DNA from: Alistipes sp.
Lineage (GTDB): Bacteria; Bacteroidota; Bacteroidia; Bacteroidales; Rikenellaceae
Assembly: GCA_021201825.1 (NCBI GenBank)
Contig: JAJQED010000041.1
Span: 1-64,000 of the forward strand
Reading direction: 5' to 3'
DNA: 64,000 nucleotides
Under the pieces are notes generated by a model. It was not told the origin of the DNA. It searched no databases and worked only from the letters and a program-made list of their open reading frames with translations. Shown piece by piece: positions 24,480-34,108 of this stretch. Both the position numbers and the translations under genes were made by a program. Numbering within the stretch: position 1 is the stretch's first letter; the number at the start of each line of letters is the position of its first letter.

Positions 24480-27400
24480 ATGGTATTATTTTTCAGTAAG
24501 GACGACACTGTATTCGCGGTGGATGCACCCCGAGGATTAGGCGCAGGCAACTGCGGGAAATTGGAATGGCTCTTCGGTGGAGCTGTCAGGACCGGGGACG
24601 GTAGCGTCCCGGGGCGGTTCATAGGGCCGCGCCGCGAGATGGTCACCCCGTGGAGTACGAACGCCGTGGAGATCACCCAGAATATGGGTATCGGCGGCAT
24701 CATCCGGATCGAGGAATTCAAACGGGAAGAGGCCGCTTCAGAGTTCGACCCGATGCTAAACCGCCGGTACGACGGGTTGGGGCAGGATGTTTTCACGGTC
24801 GATAAACAACCGGAAGCGGTAGTTTATATCGAAGATATTGCACAGTATAACAAGCAGGAGGGGCTTGCCCTTAGCGACGAAGAGGTGGAATACCTTAACG
24901 GGGTCGCCGATAAAATGGGCCGCAGGCTTACCGACAGCGAGGTTTTCGGCTTTTCGCAGGTCAATTCCGAGCATTGCCGCCATAAGATATTCAACGGCAC
25001 TTTTATCATAGACGGGCAACAGATGCCCGATACGCTGTTCGGGCTCATAAAGAAAACCACCCGGGAGAATCCCAATCAGGTAACTTCCGCCTATAAGGAC
25101 AACTGTGCATTCCTACAGGGTCCCCGGGCGGTGCAGTTCGCTCCCGCGCGGCACGACGGCCCCGAGTATTTCCTGCCGAAAGAGTTCGAAAGCGTAATCT
25201 CGATCAAGGCCGAAACCCATAACTTCCCGACGACCGTGGAGCCGTTCAACGGCGCCGCAACGGGTTCGGGAGGAGAGATACGGGACAGGATAGCGGGTGG
25301 AAAGGGAGCATTCCCCATAGCGGGAACGGCGGTTTATATGACCTCGTATCCCCGTACGGAATCCGGCCGTGAGTGGGAGGAGAGGATACCCGAGCGCAAA
25401 TGGCTCTACCAGACCCCGGAACAGATACTGATCAAGGCTTCCAACGGGGCGTCGGACTTCGGCAATAAATTCGGCCAGCCGCTTATTTGCGGATCCCTGC
25501 TGACGTTCGAACATGAAGAGAACGGCAGGAAATACGGTTACGATAAGGTGATCATGCAGGCCGGGGGTATCGGGTACGGTAAAAAGTGCGACAGCCTAAA
25601 GGACGAACCCAAGCCGGGCGACAAGGTAGTGCTGCTCGGTGGGGACAACTACCGGATCGGCATGGGAGGCGGTGCGGTGTCCAGCGTGGCTACCGGCGAA
25701 TTCGCCAACGAGATAGAATTAAACGCCGTCCAGCGGTCCAATCCCGAAATGCAGAAAAGGGTATACAACGCAATCCGGGCCCTTAGCGAGGAAGACCGCA
25801 ACCCGGTGGTTTCCATTCATGACCATGGCGCGGGCGGTCACCTTAATTGCCTGAGTGAACTGGTTGAATCGACCGGTGGGCGTATCGAGATCGATAAACT
25901 TCCGGTCGGTGACCCGACCCTGAGCGCTCGCGAGATCGTGGGCAACGAGTCCCAGGAACGAATGGGACTGGTGATGGCTGCCGGAGATATCCCGCAGCTG
26001 GAGAAAATCGCCGAACGGGAACGCGCCCCGATGTACGTCATAGGGGAGACTACGGGCGATATGCACTTCACGTTCGAGCATACCGGAACCGGGGAGAAAC
26101 CGATCGACTGGAAGCTGGAGTATATGTTCGGCAAGGCACCCAGGACCGTAATGGCCGACAATACCAAAGAGGCCGGGTTTGCCGAGGTGGGTTATGACAC
26201 CGGGAAGTTGGTTAAATATATAGAGGGGGTGCTTCAACTGGAAGCGGTGGCCTGCAAAGACTGGCTGACCAATAAGGTCGACCGGTCGGTAACCGGCCGC
26301 ATTGCCATGCAGCAGTGTGCCGGCCAGATACAGTTGCCGGTCAACGACTGCGCTGTGGTTTCGCTCGATTATGAGGGTAAAAGCGGTATCGCTACCGCTT
26401 TGGGGCACGCCCCGATAGCCGCACTGGCCGATGCCGGCGCAGGGTCGAGGCTGGCTATTGCAGAATCCCTTACAAATATCGTCTTTGCCCCCCTTTCCCA
26501 CGGGTTGAGCGGGGTTTCCTTAAGTGCTAACTGGATGTGGCCCTGCCGTAACGATGGCGAGGACGCAAGGCTCTATCAAGCCGTGGAGGCGGCAAGCAGG
26601 TTCGCTATCGGCCTGGGGATCAATATTCCCACCGGCAAGGACTCCCTCTCGATGACCCAGAAATACCCGGACGGGGAGAAAGTCCTTTCTCCCGGCACGG
26701 TGATAATTACATCCGCCGCCGAGGTGTCCGATATTACTTCGTGCGTATCCCCGGCCCTTAAGAACAAGCGGAGCCAGTTGGTCTATGTGGATTTCGGCAG
26801 GTGCGGTTTCGGGTTGGCCGGAAGCAGTTTCGCGCAGGTTTGCGGGTATGTTGGCCGTGAAACCCCGGATGTGACTGATCCGGCGTATTTCTCTGCAGCT
26901 TTCGCCGCAGTGCAGCAGTTGATAGCGGAGGACAAGGTATTTGCCGGGCATGACGTTTCGGCAGGGGGGTTGGTAACGGCCCTGCTCGAAATGACGTTCA
27001 CCGACAACCGATCCGGGATTTATGCGGATCTGTCCCCGTTGGCCAGGGGCACTTCGGTCGATATTGCCCATATCCTGTTCAGCGAACGTCCGGCGGTTGT
27101 ACTGCAGGTTGCCGACGGCGAGGGTATTGTTCGGGAATTGGCTAAGGCCGGTGTGGATGCGTATGTAGTCGGGGAGGTGAACCGTGACCGTAAATTTACC
27201 GTGCGGTGCGCCGGGGTCGACCTTGAGCTTTTGGTCGATGAGCTTCGCGATACATGGTACCGTAGCTCCTACCTGCTGGACCGCAAGCAGAGCGGCGAAA
27301 AACTGGCTCTCGAAAGGTTCCACAATTATAAGAACACTCCGCTGGAGTTCCGCTTCCCGCAGGGCTTCACCGGCAAATTAAGCCGGTATGGCCTCGACGG

Positions 27401-28172
27401 CAGCCGCCGTGAAAAGACCGGGATCAAGGCCGCCGTTATCCGTGAAAAAGGGTGCCAGTGCGACCGGGAGACCGCGTGGCTGATGTACCTTGCGGGCATG
27501 GATGTCAAGGACGTCCATATGACCGACCTGGTGAGCGGCCGTGAAACCCTCGAGGATGTGAATATGATTGCTTTCGTCGGAGGATTCTCCAATTCCGACG
27601 TGCTGGGTTCGGCCAAAGGTTGGGCGGGCGCTTTCCTGTATAACGAAAAGGCCAAAAAGGCGCTCGATAATTTCTATGCCCGTCCCGATACGCTTTCCAT
27701 AGGTATATGCAACGGTTGCCAGTTGATGGTGGAGTTGGGGCTTATAACCCCCGGCCACCGGGAGAAACCCCGTATGGACCATAATGACAGCCGGAAGTTC
27801 GAGTCGGGATTTATCGGGGTGGAGATACTGCCCTCGCCCTCGGTCATGCTCTCCGGATTGCAGGGAAGTAAGCTCGGTATATGGGTGGCCCACGGGGAGG
27901 GGAAATTCCGCTTCCCGTACAGTGAGGACAGGTACAACGTGGCCATGAAATATGCCTACAACCTCTACCCGGCAAATCCCAACGGCAGTGACTGTGCATG
28001 TGCCGCCATTGTGAGCGACGACGGGCGGCACCTTGCCATGATGCCCCATTTGGAGCGGGCCATACGGCCGTGGAATTGGGCCTACTATCCCGAGGAGCGG
28101 GCAGGGGATGAAATTTCACCGTGGATCGAGGCCTTCGTCAATGCGGCCCTATGGATAAAGGATAAGCAATAA
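24480..28172 (+). CDS. purL: phosphoribosylformylglycinamidine synthase (single large form)
   Basis: 1230 aa from the ATG at 24480 (MVLFFSKDDTVFAV). It converts FGAR, glutamine and ATP to FGAM, the fourth step of purine synthesis. The architecture is that of the large PurL: an N-terminal PurS-like part, two AIRS-like halves (SQVNSEHCRHKIFNG, ETHNFPTTVEPFNGAATGSGGEIRD, HDHGAGGHLNCLSELVE and HDVSAGGLVTALLEM), and a C-terminal class I glutamine amidotransferase (FVGGFSNSDVLGSAKGWAG, nucleophile Cys in IGICNGCQLMVELG, HGEGKF). murI follows 15 nt downstream. No frameshift is present. Confidence 0.96.
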   Translation: MVLFFSKDDTVFAVDAPRGLGAGNCGKLEWLFGGAVRTGDGSVPGRFIGPRREMVTPWSTNAVEITQNMGIGGIIRIEEFKREEAASEFDPMLNRRYDGLGQDVFTVDKQPEAVVYIEDIAQYNKQEGLALSDEEVEYLNGVADKMGRRLTDSEVFGFSQVNSEHCRHKIFNGTFIIDGQQMPDTLFGLIKKTTRENPNQVTSAYKDNCAFLQGPRAVQFAPARHDGPEYFLPKEFESVISIKAETHNFPTTVEPFNGAATGSGGEIRDRIAGGKGAFPIAGTAVYMTSYPRTESGREWEERIPERKWLYQTPEQILIKASNGASDFGNKFGQPLICGSLLTFEHEENGRKYGYDKVIMQAGGIGYGKKCDSLKDEPKPGDKVVLLGGDNYRIGMGGGAVSSVATGEFANEIELNAVQRSNPEMQKRVYNAIRALSEEDRNPVVSIHDHGAGGHLNCLSELVESTGGRIEIDKLPVGDPTLSAREIVGNESQERMGLVMAAGDIPQLEKIAERERAPMYVIGETTGDMHFTFEHTGTGEKPIDWKLEYMFGKAPRTVMADNTKEAGFAEVGYDTGKLVKYIEGVLQLEAVACKDWLTNKVDRSVTGRIAMQQCAGQIQLPVNDCAVVSLDYEGKSGIATALGHAPIAALADAGAGSRLAIAESLTNIVFAPLSHGLSGVSLSANWMWPCRNDGEDARLYQAVEAASRFAIGLGINIPTGKDSLSMTQKYPDGEKVLSPGTVIITSAAEVSDITSCVSPALKNKRSQLVYVDFGRCGFGLAGSSFAQVCGYVGRETPDVTDPAYFSAAFAAVQQLIAEDKVFAGHDVSAGGLVTALLEMTFTDNRSGIYADLSPLARGTSVDIAHILFSERPAVVLQVADGEGIVRELAKAGVDAYVVGEVNRDRKFTVRCAGVDLELLVDELRDTWYRSSYLLDRKQSGEKLALERFHNYKNTPLEFRFPQGFTGKLSRYGLDGSRREKTGIKAAVIREKGCQCDRETAWLMYLAGMDVKDVHMTDLVSGRETLEDVNMIAFVGGFSNSDVLGSAKGWAGAFLYNEKAKKALDNFYARPDTLSIGICNGCQLMVELGLITPGHREKPRMDHNDSRKFESGFIGVEILPSPSVMLSGLQGSKLGIWVAHGEGKFRFPYSEDRYNVAMKYAYNLYPANPNGSDCACAAIVSDDGRHLAMMPHLERAIRPWNWAYYPEERAGDEISPWIEAFVNAALWIKDKQ

Positions 28173-28187
28173 CTCTTCTTACCCGTC

Positions 28188-28973
28188 ATGGATAGCAGGC
28201 CTGTAGGGATATTCGATTCGGGATTGGGCGGATTGTCGGTGTGGCGCGAGGTACGCCGGTTGCTGCCCGGCGAGTCTATCGTCTACTTCGGCGACGGGAA
28301 GAACTGCCCTTACGGCACCAAATTGGAGCAGACTATCCGCCGCCTTACTATCGACGCCATCGGGCGGTTGATGGACCGTGGTGCCAAAATCATAATGCTG
28401 GGGTGCAATACGGCTACGGCCGCTGCGATAGGAGACCTGCGACGGATGTATCCCGGATTCCCGTTCGTAGGGGTCGAGCCTGCGTTGAAACCCGCCGTGG
28501 AACAAAGCCGCAATAAATCCGTAGCGGTCATCGCCACAATCGCCTATATGGCAAGCGACGGATACCGGCAGTTGGTGGAAAGGTACGGCAACGGCGTGCA
28601 GGTCTTCTCCGCCCCTGGCAAGGGTTTCGCGATGCTGGTGGAGGAAAATAAGGAGGGGACCAAGGAGGCTTTCGATACCATTTCAATGGTTATCGAACCC
28701 TTGATCGGGCAGGGTGCCGATACGCTTGTGCTGGGGTGCACCCATTACCCTTTCCTCACCCGGGATATAAAGCGGGTAATAGGTGACAGGCCGGTTACGA
28801 TCATCAATCCTGCCCCGGCCGTAGCCCGCAGGGTTCAGGTTCTCCTGCAACAGGCGGACGCGCTGGCCCCGGCGGACAATACCCCGCAGTTCGAATTCCT
28901 CTCCCTTGCCGGCAAAGACTATTCACGCAGGCTGGCCGAAATGGCCCGCAAAGCGCTCTCTATGGATATCTGA
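28188..28973 (+). CDS. murI: glutamate racemase
   Basis: 261 aa. It interconverts L- and D-glutamate to supply D-Glu for peptidoglycan. The two catalytic cysteines sit in MLGCNTATAAAI and VLGCTHYPFL. The N-terminus VGIFDSGLGGLSVWREVRRLLP and YFGDGKNCPYGTK are family hallmarks. The 15-nt gap to purL suggests co-transcription with it, and ftsK follows after 72 nt. Function is confidently assigned, although the gene order has no obvious pathway logic beyond housekeeping. Confidence 0.95.
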   Translation: MDSRPVGIFDSGLGGLSVWREVRRLLPGESIVYFGDGKNCPYGTKLEQTIRRLTIDAIGRLMDRGAKIIMLGCNTATAAAIGDLRRMYPGFPFVGVEPALKPAVEQSRNKSVAVIATIAYMASDGYRQLVERYGNGVQVFSAPGKGFAMLVEENKEGTKEAFDTISMVIEPLIGQGADTLVLGCTHYPFLTRDIKRVIGDRPVTIINPAPAVARRVQVLLQQADALAPADNTPQFEFLSLAGKDYSRRLAEMARKALSMDI

Positions 28974-29045
28974 TAAAAAATCCCTAATTTTACCCCGTTT
29001 TAATTAAACCCTTAAAATCCCGGCTAAGGGATAACCGATTCTTTA

Positions 29046-31868
29046 ATGGCGACTGCCCGGAAATCCTCCAAGACCCCGCCGGCGGGGAAGAATAAACCGG
29101 TGCTGACCGATACCCAGCGGTGGGTGTGCGGTGCGGTGGTCTTTACGTTCGGCTTGTTCCTTTTCGCGGCTATCGTCTCCTATTATTTCAGTTGGGCGTC
29201 CGATCAGAATTTCGTCCGGTGGGGCGATATATGGCGGGCCGATGCCGGGGTGGTGACCAATCATACGGGAAAGACCGGGGCCGTTATGGCCCATTATATG
29301 GTGGGAGAGTGGTTCGGGGTGTTCGGGATTATTATCCCGGCTGTACTTATGATCCTCGGGTTGAGGATCATCAATTACAGGCCTGCCGCGCTCCGTAAAT
29401 CCGTTCGTATTTCTCTGTTGTTGATGATTGCCGGGTCGCTCACCTTGGGGTTTGTTTTCGGCACCAGGTGGGGGATCTTCGGAACCGGGCTGGGCGGTGC
29501 CCACGGTATATTTATCAGCCGGTGGATCGCATCGTTCCTGGGTGTGGTCGGTACGTCCCTGTTGCTTCTGCTGTTCTGGGTGATGATCGGGGTTTATATT
29601 AACAGCCGCCGGACCATTTCGGCAGTTAATAAGGTCGGTAAGGGGATACTGCAAGGGAGTGTTAAAATGGGCGGTGCCGTGGTTGGCCATGCGGCCGATC
29701 TGGTAACGGGCCGTGCGGACGATATACTCGGGGGTCTGGACGAGATGGAGCAGGAAGATGCACCACCGGCTTCAGAATTAATTCCTGACCTCTCATCGAA
29801 AGAGGTTGAAAGCGAAAATCAGTTTACACCTTTGCTGGAATTACAGCCCGTGCCGGAAATCGTGGAAGTCCGGGAGGCGGGGCCGATCACGGTCGCCGAC
29901 CCCGATGTGTTCGAAATAACCGACAGCCGGCAGGCACATGAGGAAGTAATTTCCGGTGCAGGAACGGTTTCGGATCTGGATGCGATGTCTGATATGGTCG
30001 TTTTGGGCGGCGAAGCCCCTGCAGGTGCCGTAACCCGGCCGGCGGCGGGAAGCCAGGATTTCGGAATTGTCGACAGCCGTTATGCGGGGGGAGTTGGACA
30101 GTTCGCGGAGCAATACGGAGAAGACCCGGTCGGTAACGTTTCCATCGGATATGACCAAGGGCCGGCCATGGTAGGGATAACCCCGCAAACGGACGGTATC
30201 GAAGTGGTCGACCTCAAAGAGGGTACTCCGCTTTCCATAGGCGGGGTCGTCGAGGCTTCGGCCGAAGGAGGGGTCGCGGCCGATGCCCGATTGGAAGTCG
30301 TGGTTGCGGGCCACAGCGATACCCAGCTGGACGAAGACGATATAGACGACAGCCTATACGATCCGACCCTGGAGCTCTCCAAATACCAGAAACCGCCTGT
30401 CGAGCTATTAGAGGACCATAGCATAGACGTGCAGGTAACCGAGGAGGAAATTTACGAGAACAAGAACCGCATCGTACGCACCCTGGAGAATTTCGGGATC
30501 AAGATAGACAAGATAAAAGCTACCATCGGCCCGACCGTAACGCTTTACGAAATAGTTCCGGCGGCCGGGGTGAAGATATCCAAGATAAAAAACCTGGAGG
30601 ACGATATAGCTCTCAGCCTCAAGGCTCTCGGGATTCGTATAATCGCCCCGATGCCGGGCAAGGGCACGGTCGGGATCGAGGTTCCGAACAAGGATAAGGA
30701 GGTAGTGTCCATGTATTCCGTTGTCCGGACCATGAAGTTCCAGGAGAGCGGTTACGAACTCCCGGTGGTCCTCGGACGCACGATCTCGAACGACACTTTT
30801 ATAATCGACCTGGCCAAGATGCCGCACCTGTTGGTCGCCGGTGCAACGGGGCAGGGTAAGAGTGTGGGGTTGAACGCCATTATCACTTCGCTGCTCTACC
30901 GCAAGCACCCGGCCGAGTTGAAATTCGTACTGGTCGACCCCAAACGGGTGGAGTTATCGCTTTACTCAAAGCTTGAGCGGCACTTTTTGGCCAAAATGGA
31001 GAGCGAAGACGAAGCTATCCTGACCGATACCCAAAAGGTCGTTTATACCCTCAATGCCCTATGCCAGGAGATGTCGGACAGGTACGAGCTCTTGAGGATG
31101 GCCGAGGTCAAGAAATTATCCGAATATAACGATAAGTTCCTGAAACGCAGGCTGAACCCCCGTAAAGGACACCGGTTCATGCCTTATATCGTGGTGGTCA
31201 TCGACGAGTTCGCCGATATGATAATGACCGCCGGGCGGGAGGTCGAGGCTCCGATAACCCGTTTGGCCCAGTTGGCCCGTGCGGTAGGTATACACCTTGT
31301 TATAGCTACACAACGGCCCGACGTGAAAGTTATCACGGGACTTATTAAAGCGAATTTCCCTGCGCGCATCGCATTCAGGGTTATGTCGATGGTGGATTCG
31401 CGTACGATAATCGACCAGCCCGGGGCCAACCAGCTGATCGGGCGCGGGGATATGCTCATGTCCCTGAACGGGGAGTTGACCCGTGTCCAGTGTGCGTTTA
31501 TCGACACGCCTGAGATCGAGCGGATAACCGAGTTTATCAGTAACCAGAAAGGTTATGCTGGGCCGTATGAGCTGCCCGATTACCAGCCGGATTCCGACCC
31601 GTCTGCCGGCAAGGGAGGGGACCTCGGCCCGGTCGATGCGATGTTCGAGGATGTGGCCCGGTTCGTTGTCCAGAACCAGCAGGGGTCCACGTCTTCCATC
31701 CAGCGCCGATTCTCGATCGGGTACAACCGCGCCGGGCGTATCATGGACCAGCTCGAGGCGGCCGGTATAGTAGGGCGTGCCGAAGGCAGCAAGCCGCGCG
31801 AGGTTCTTATCACCGATGTGGCCTCGATGGAATATATCCTGAACAGGATCGACTCGGAGGGGCTGTAG
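29046..31868 (+). CDS. ftsK: DNA translocase FtsK
   Basis: 940 aa. A short basic N-terminus is followed by four membrane helices (about 25-205: VCGAVVFTFGLFLFAAIVSYYF, FGIIIPAVLMILGLRII, LLLMIAGSLTLGFVF, LGVVGTSLLLLLFWVMIGVYI). An acidic, low-complexity linker follows (about 230-450), then the RecA-like motor with Walker A GATGQGKSVGLN, Walker B YIVVVIDEFADMIM and LVIATQRPDVKVITG. The C-terminal gamma winged helix (SSIQRRFSIGYNRAGRIMDQLE) reads KOPS-like polar sequences. It pumps chromosome ends through the septum and activates XerCD. The lolA-like gene follows immediately, an arrangement common in Bacteroidetes. Confidence 0.95.
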   Translation: MATARKSSKTPPAGKNKPVLTDTQRWVCGAVVFTFGLFLFAAIVSYYFSWASDQNFVRWGDIWRADAGVVTNHTGKTGAVMAHYMVGEWFGVFGIIIPAVLMILGLRIINYRPAALRKSVRISLLLMIAGSLTLGFVFGTRWGIFGTGLGGAHGIFISRWIASFLGVVGTSLLLLLFWVMIGVYINSRRTISAVNKVGKGILQGSVKMGGAVVGHAADLVTGRADDILGGLDEMEQEDAPPASELIPDLSSKEVESENQFTPLLELQPVPEIVEVREAGPITVADPDVFEITDSRQAHEEVISGAGTVSDLDAMSDMVVLGGEAPAGAVTRPAAGSQDFGIVDSRYAGGVGQFAEQYGEDPVGNVSIGYDQGPAMVGITPQTDGIEVVDLKEGTPLSIGGVVEASAEGGVAADARLEVVVAGHSDTQLDEDDIDDSLYDPTLELSKYQKPPVELLEDHSIDVQVTEEEIYENKNRIVRTLENFGIKIDKIKATIGPTVTLYEIVPAAGVKISKIKNLEDDIALSLKALGIRIIAPMPGKGTVGIEVPNKDKEVVSMYSVVRTMKFQESGYELPVVLGRTISNDTFIIDLAKMPHLLVAGATGQGKSVGLNAIITSLLYRKHPAELKFVLVDPKRVELSLYSKLERHFLAKMESEDEAILTDTQKVVYTLNALCQEMSDRYELLRMAEVKKLSEYNDKFLKRRLNPRKGHRFMPYIVVVIDEFADMIMTAGREVEAPITRLAQLARAVGIHLVIATQRPDVKVITGLIKANFPARIAFRVMSMVDSRTIIDQPGANQLIGRGDMLMSLNGELTRVQCAFIDTPEIERITEFISNQKGYAGPYELPDYQPDSDPSAGKGGDLGPVDAMFEDVARFVVQNQQGSTSSIQRRFSIGYNRAGRIMDQLEAAGIVGRAEGSKPREVLITDVASMEYILNRIDSEGL

Positions 31869-31954
31869 TACTGCGATTGGTAGAGTTTTTGGTCTCATTG
31901 TACGGGGCGTCCGCAATTTGCCGTGGGTGTGTCCGTTATTACATCGAATACATT

Positions 31955-32620
31955 ATGAAAAAAGAAACTAAAATATCCCGGAAGATACTTCGGAAAATAA
32001 CGGGCGCAATCTTGCTTTTGTTCGTTGCCGTACCGTCGTTACATGCCCAGGCCGACGCCGGAAGCGTCCTACAGGCTATGGCTGCAGCCGTCAAAGGCCT
32101 CGGCAATTATACCGTCTCTTTCCGGGTAACGGCCGAGGGCAATTCGGCCGCAGGAGAATATACCGTAAGCGGGAGCCGATATTATATGAGTATGGGAGAT
32201 ATCGAGATCTATTCCGACGGACGGGTGAGGTACGAAGTCGACCATTTCGACGAGGAAGTGCTCATAGACCGGGTAGACCCCAACGACCGCAACATACTCT
32301 CCAATCCTACACGGGCGTTCGATTTTGCCGAAGACTCTTTCATATCCACATATAAAGGTGTGATGAACGAAAGCGGACGGCAATACGACGTCGTGGAGCT
32401 AAAACCGAGGGATTCCGACGCCTCTGTCCGTAATATCGAGCTGACCGTGGATAAAACCACGCGACTGCCGCATTCCATAAGCTACCTTGCCGACGGCATT
32501 TCGGGTTTTATCATCGTAGAGGTGCTTCGCATCGGCGCGGCCCCCAACGTTCCCGAATCCCTTTTCTCGCCGGATATGTCCAATTTCGGGGATTACGAGA
32601 TTATCCCGTTCTTCGAATAG
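31955..32620 (+). CDS. LolA-like outer-membrane lipoprotein carrier protein
   Basis: 221 aa from the ATG at 31955, where MKKETKISRKILRKITGAILLLFVAVPSLHAQ gives a signal peptide; the track start at 31877 adds non-secretory sequence. The mature part has the LolA half-barrel pattern: AVKGLGNYTVSFRVTAEGNSAAGEYTVSGSRYYMSMGDIEIYSDGRVRYEVD, then NIELTVDKTTRLPHSISYL. LolA ferries lipoproteins across the periplasm. Bacteroidetes carry several LolA-like proteins, so whether this is the essential one is not certain. It lies 86 nt after ftsK and is probably co-transcribed with it. Confidence 0.8.
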   Translation: MKKETKISRKILRKITGAILLLFVAVPSLHAQADAGSVLQAMAAAVKGLGNYTVSFRVTAEGNSAAGEYTVSGSRYYMSMGDIEIYSDGRVRYEVDHFDEEVLIDRVDPNDRNILSNPTRAFDFAEDSFISTYKGVMNESGRQYDVVELKPRDSDASVRNIELTVDKTTRLPHSISYLADGISGFIIVEVLRIGAAPNVPESLFSPDMSNFGDYEIIPFFE

Positions 32621-32742
32621 GACCGCATTACAGTGGCCTAAAATCCGGGTCCCGTATTGGCATTTTTGACTAAAATAGCTATATTGCGTGACCATTGCCC
32701 AAAACCGCTTCCTCGTTAAGAACTTTAAGGATGTAACTGACC

Positions 32743-33819
32743 ATGGACCGAAAGATCAAGATCGGCATGATCGGGTTTGGCCGTATGGGGCGAAAGTTTT
32801 TCAGGGAGCTGGTTCAGAACCCGAAATGGCAAATCACCCATATCTGCGATACCGATCCTGCATGCAGGGCTGAAGCCGCCGCCAGTTTGCCCGGCGCGGT
32901 TATCACCGCCGACGAAGACGAAATTTTTTCCAACCCCGAAATACAGGTGGCCGGGCTGTTCGCCCTTGCCGATTCCCGTGCGAGCCAGATAAAAAAGGCT
33001 CTGGCGGCGGGCAAGCATGTGTTGGCCGAAAAACCCGTAGCTGCGGATATAACGACCGAGTGGGAGCTGGTGAGCCTTATCGAACGGTCGGGGCTGATGG
33101 TATCGGTAAATATGTTCAACCGCAATGCGTGGTACCATAAACAGATAATCGACTTTATCCGCAGCGGGGAGATCGGCGACCTTGCGATCGTCCGTATATG
33201 CCACATGACTCCCGGGTTCCTGCCGGGCGAGGGGCACGATTACGAGGGACCGTCTTTCCATGACTGCGGGATGCATTACGTGGATGTAGCCCGGTGGTAT
33301 GCCGCGAGCGAATACGACAAATGGCATGCCCAGGGTGTCAGGATGTGGGCCCATAAGGATCCGTGGTGGGTTCAGGCGCACGGCACTTTCAGGAACGGGG
33401 TGGTGTTCGATATTACCCAGGGTTTCGTCTACGGGCATATGGCCCGGCAACAGACCCATAACTCTTATGTGGACGTTATCGGTACAAAGGGTATCGCCCG
33501 GATGAACCACGATTTTAAGACCGCCCGGGTAGAGCTTCACGGGGTGAACCGTACGGAGAGTATTGAAAAGCCTTTCAACGATAAAAAAATAGACGTTCTT
33601 GTGGATGTCTTCGCCGACTCGCTTCTGGCGGGCCGCAATATGGGATATCCCGAGGTGAGGGACAGCGTCATCGCTTCGGAGTACGCATGGAAGATGCTCG
33701 AGGATGCCGTCAGGAACGATCCTCCCGTTATCGGTTCTGAAATGGAGTTGGAACAGATACGGCAGTACAGGAGTACCCTGACAGAGGGTTACGGGCTCCC
33801 TTGCAAACCACGGAATTGA
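32743..33819 (+). CDS. Gfo/Idh/MocA-family oxidoreductase
   Basis: 358 aa, no signal peptide. The N-terminal Rossmann fold carries IGMIGFGRMGRKFF for NAD(P) binding, and the family motif AEKPVAA lies in HVLAEKPVAADITTEWEL. The C-terminal alpha/beta domain includes GPSFHDCGMHYVDVARWY, where the Asp and His are the usual catalytic pair. Members act on sugars, inositols or related polyols. The substrate cannot be inferred. A strong hairpin follows at 33886. It has no sugar-pathway neighbours. Confidence 0.88.
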   Translation: MDRKIKIGMIGFGRMGRKFFRELVQNPKWQITHICDTDPACRAEAAASLPGAVITADEDEIFSNPEIQVAGLFALADSRASQIKKALAAGKHVLAEKPVAADITTEWELVSLIERSGLMVSVNMFNRNAWYHKQIIDFIRSGEIGDLAIVRICHMTPGFLPGEGHDYEGPSFHDCGMHYVDVARWYAASEYDKWHAQGVRMWAHKDPWWVQAHGTFRNGVVFDITQGFVYGHMARQQTHNSYVDVIGTKGIARMNHDFKTARVELHGVNRTESIEKPFNDKKIDVLVDVFADSLLAGRNMGYPEVRDSVIASEYAWKMLEDAVRNDPPVIGSEMELEQIRQYRSTLTEGYGLPCKPRN

Positions 33820-33885
33820 TCGGGCGGTAAAACTGCACTTTTCGCGGAGTGTTCCCGCTTTTCCCGCATTATAGTCGAATATGTT

Positions 33886-33914
33886 CCGGCCTGTCGTATA
33901 TTACGACAGGCCGG
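33886..33914 (+). terminator. 13-bp perfect hairpin, probable terminator
   Basis: CCGGCCTGTCGTA/TACGACAGGCCGG with loop TAT, about 65 nt after the oxidoreductase gene and followed by CTTATT. The T-tract is poor, so it could instead be an RNA-processing or attenuation structure in the 289-bp gap before gyrA. The rest of that gap shows no gene. Confidence 0.6.
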
Positions 33915-34051
33915 CTTATTGAAAACCGGCCGCCGCTCTCTGCGGGGATACCGGTCCGGGGGCTGCATTCCGGTTCTTTGAAACTTTCTGATATTGTCCG
34001 CGGCGGGCTGCTTTTTACCGCATTCCGCGGCATAATTCAGGGCTTAAAATG

Positions 34052-34083
34052 TTTGGCTGTTTGGCGAATTATGAGTAATTTAG
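34052..34083 (+). promoter_or_regulatory. promoter of gyrA
   Basis: TTTG (34052-34055) and TAATTTAG (34076-34083) are spaced 20 nt apart. The -7 box differs from TAnnTTTG at one position. The predicted leader is about 20 nt to the ATG at 34109. Confidence 0.55.
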
Positions 34084-34108
34084 CAGGGTTATAATCACAT
34101 ATAATTCT

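Noticed and set aside
33849-34094. 81-aa ORF between the oxidoreductase and gyrA
   Set aside because: It spans a 13-bp hairpin and the gyrA promoter and has no protein-like features.
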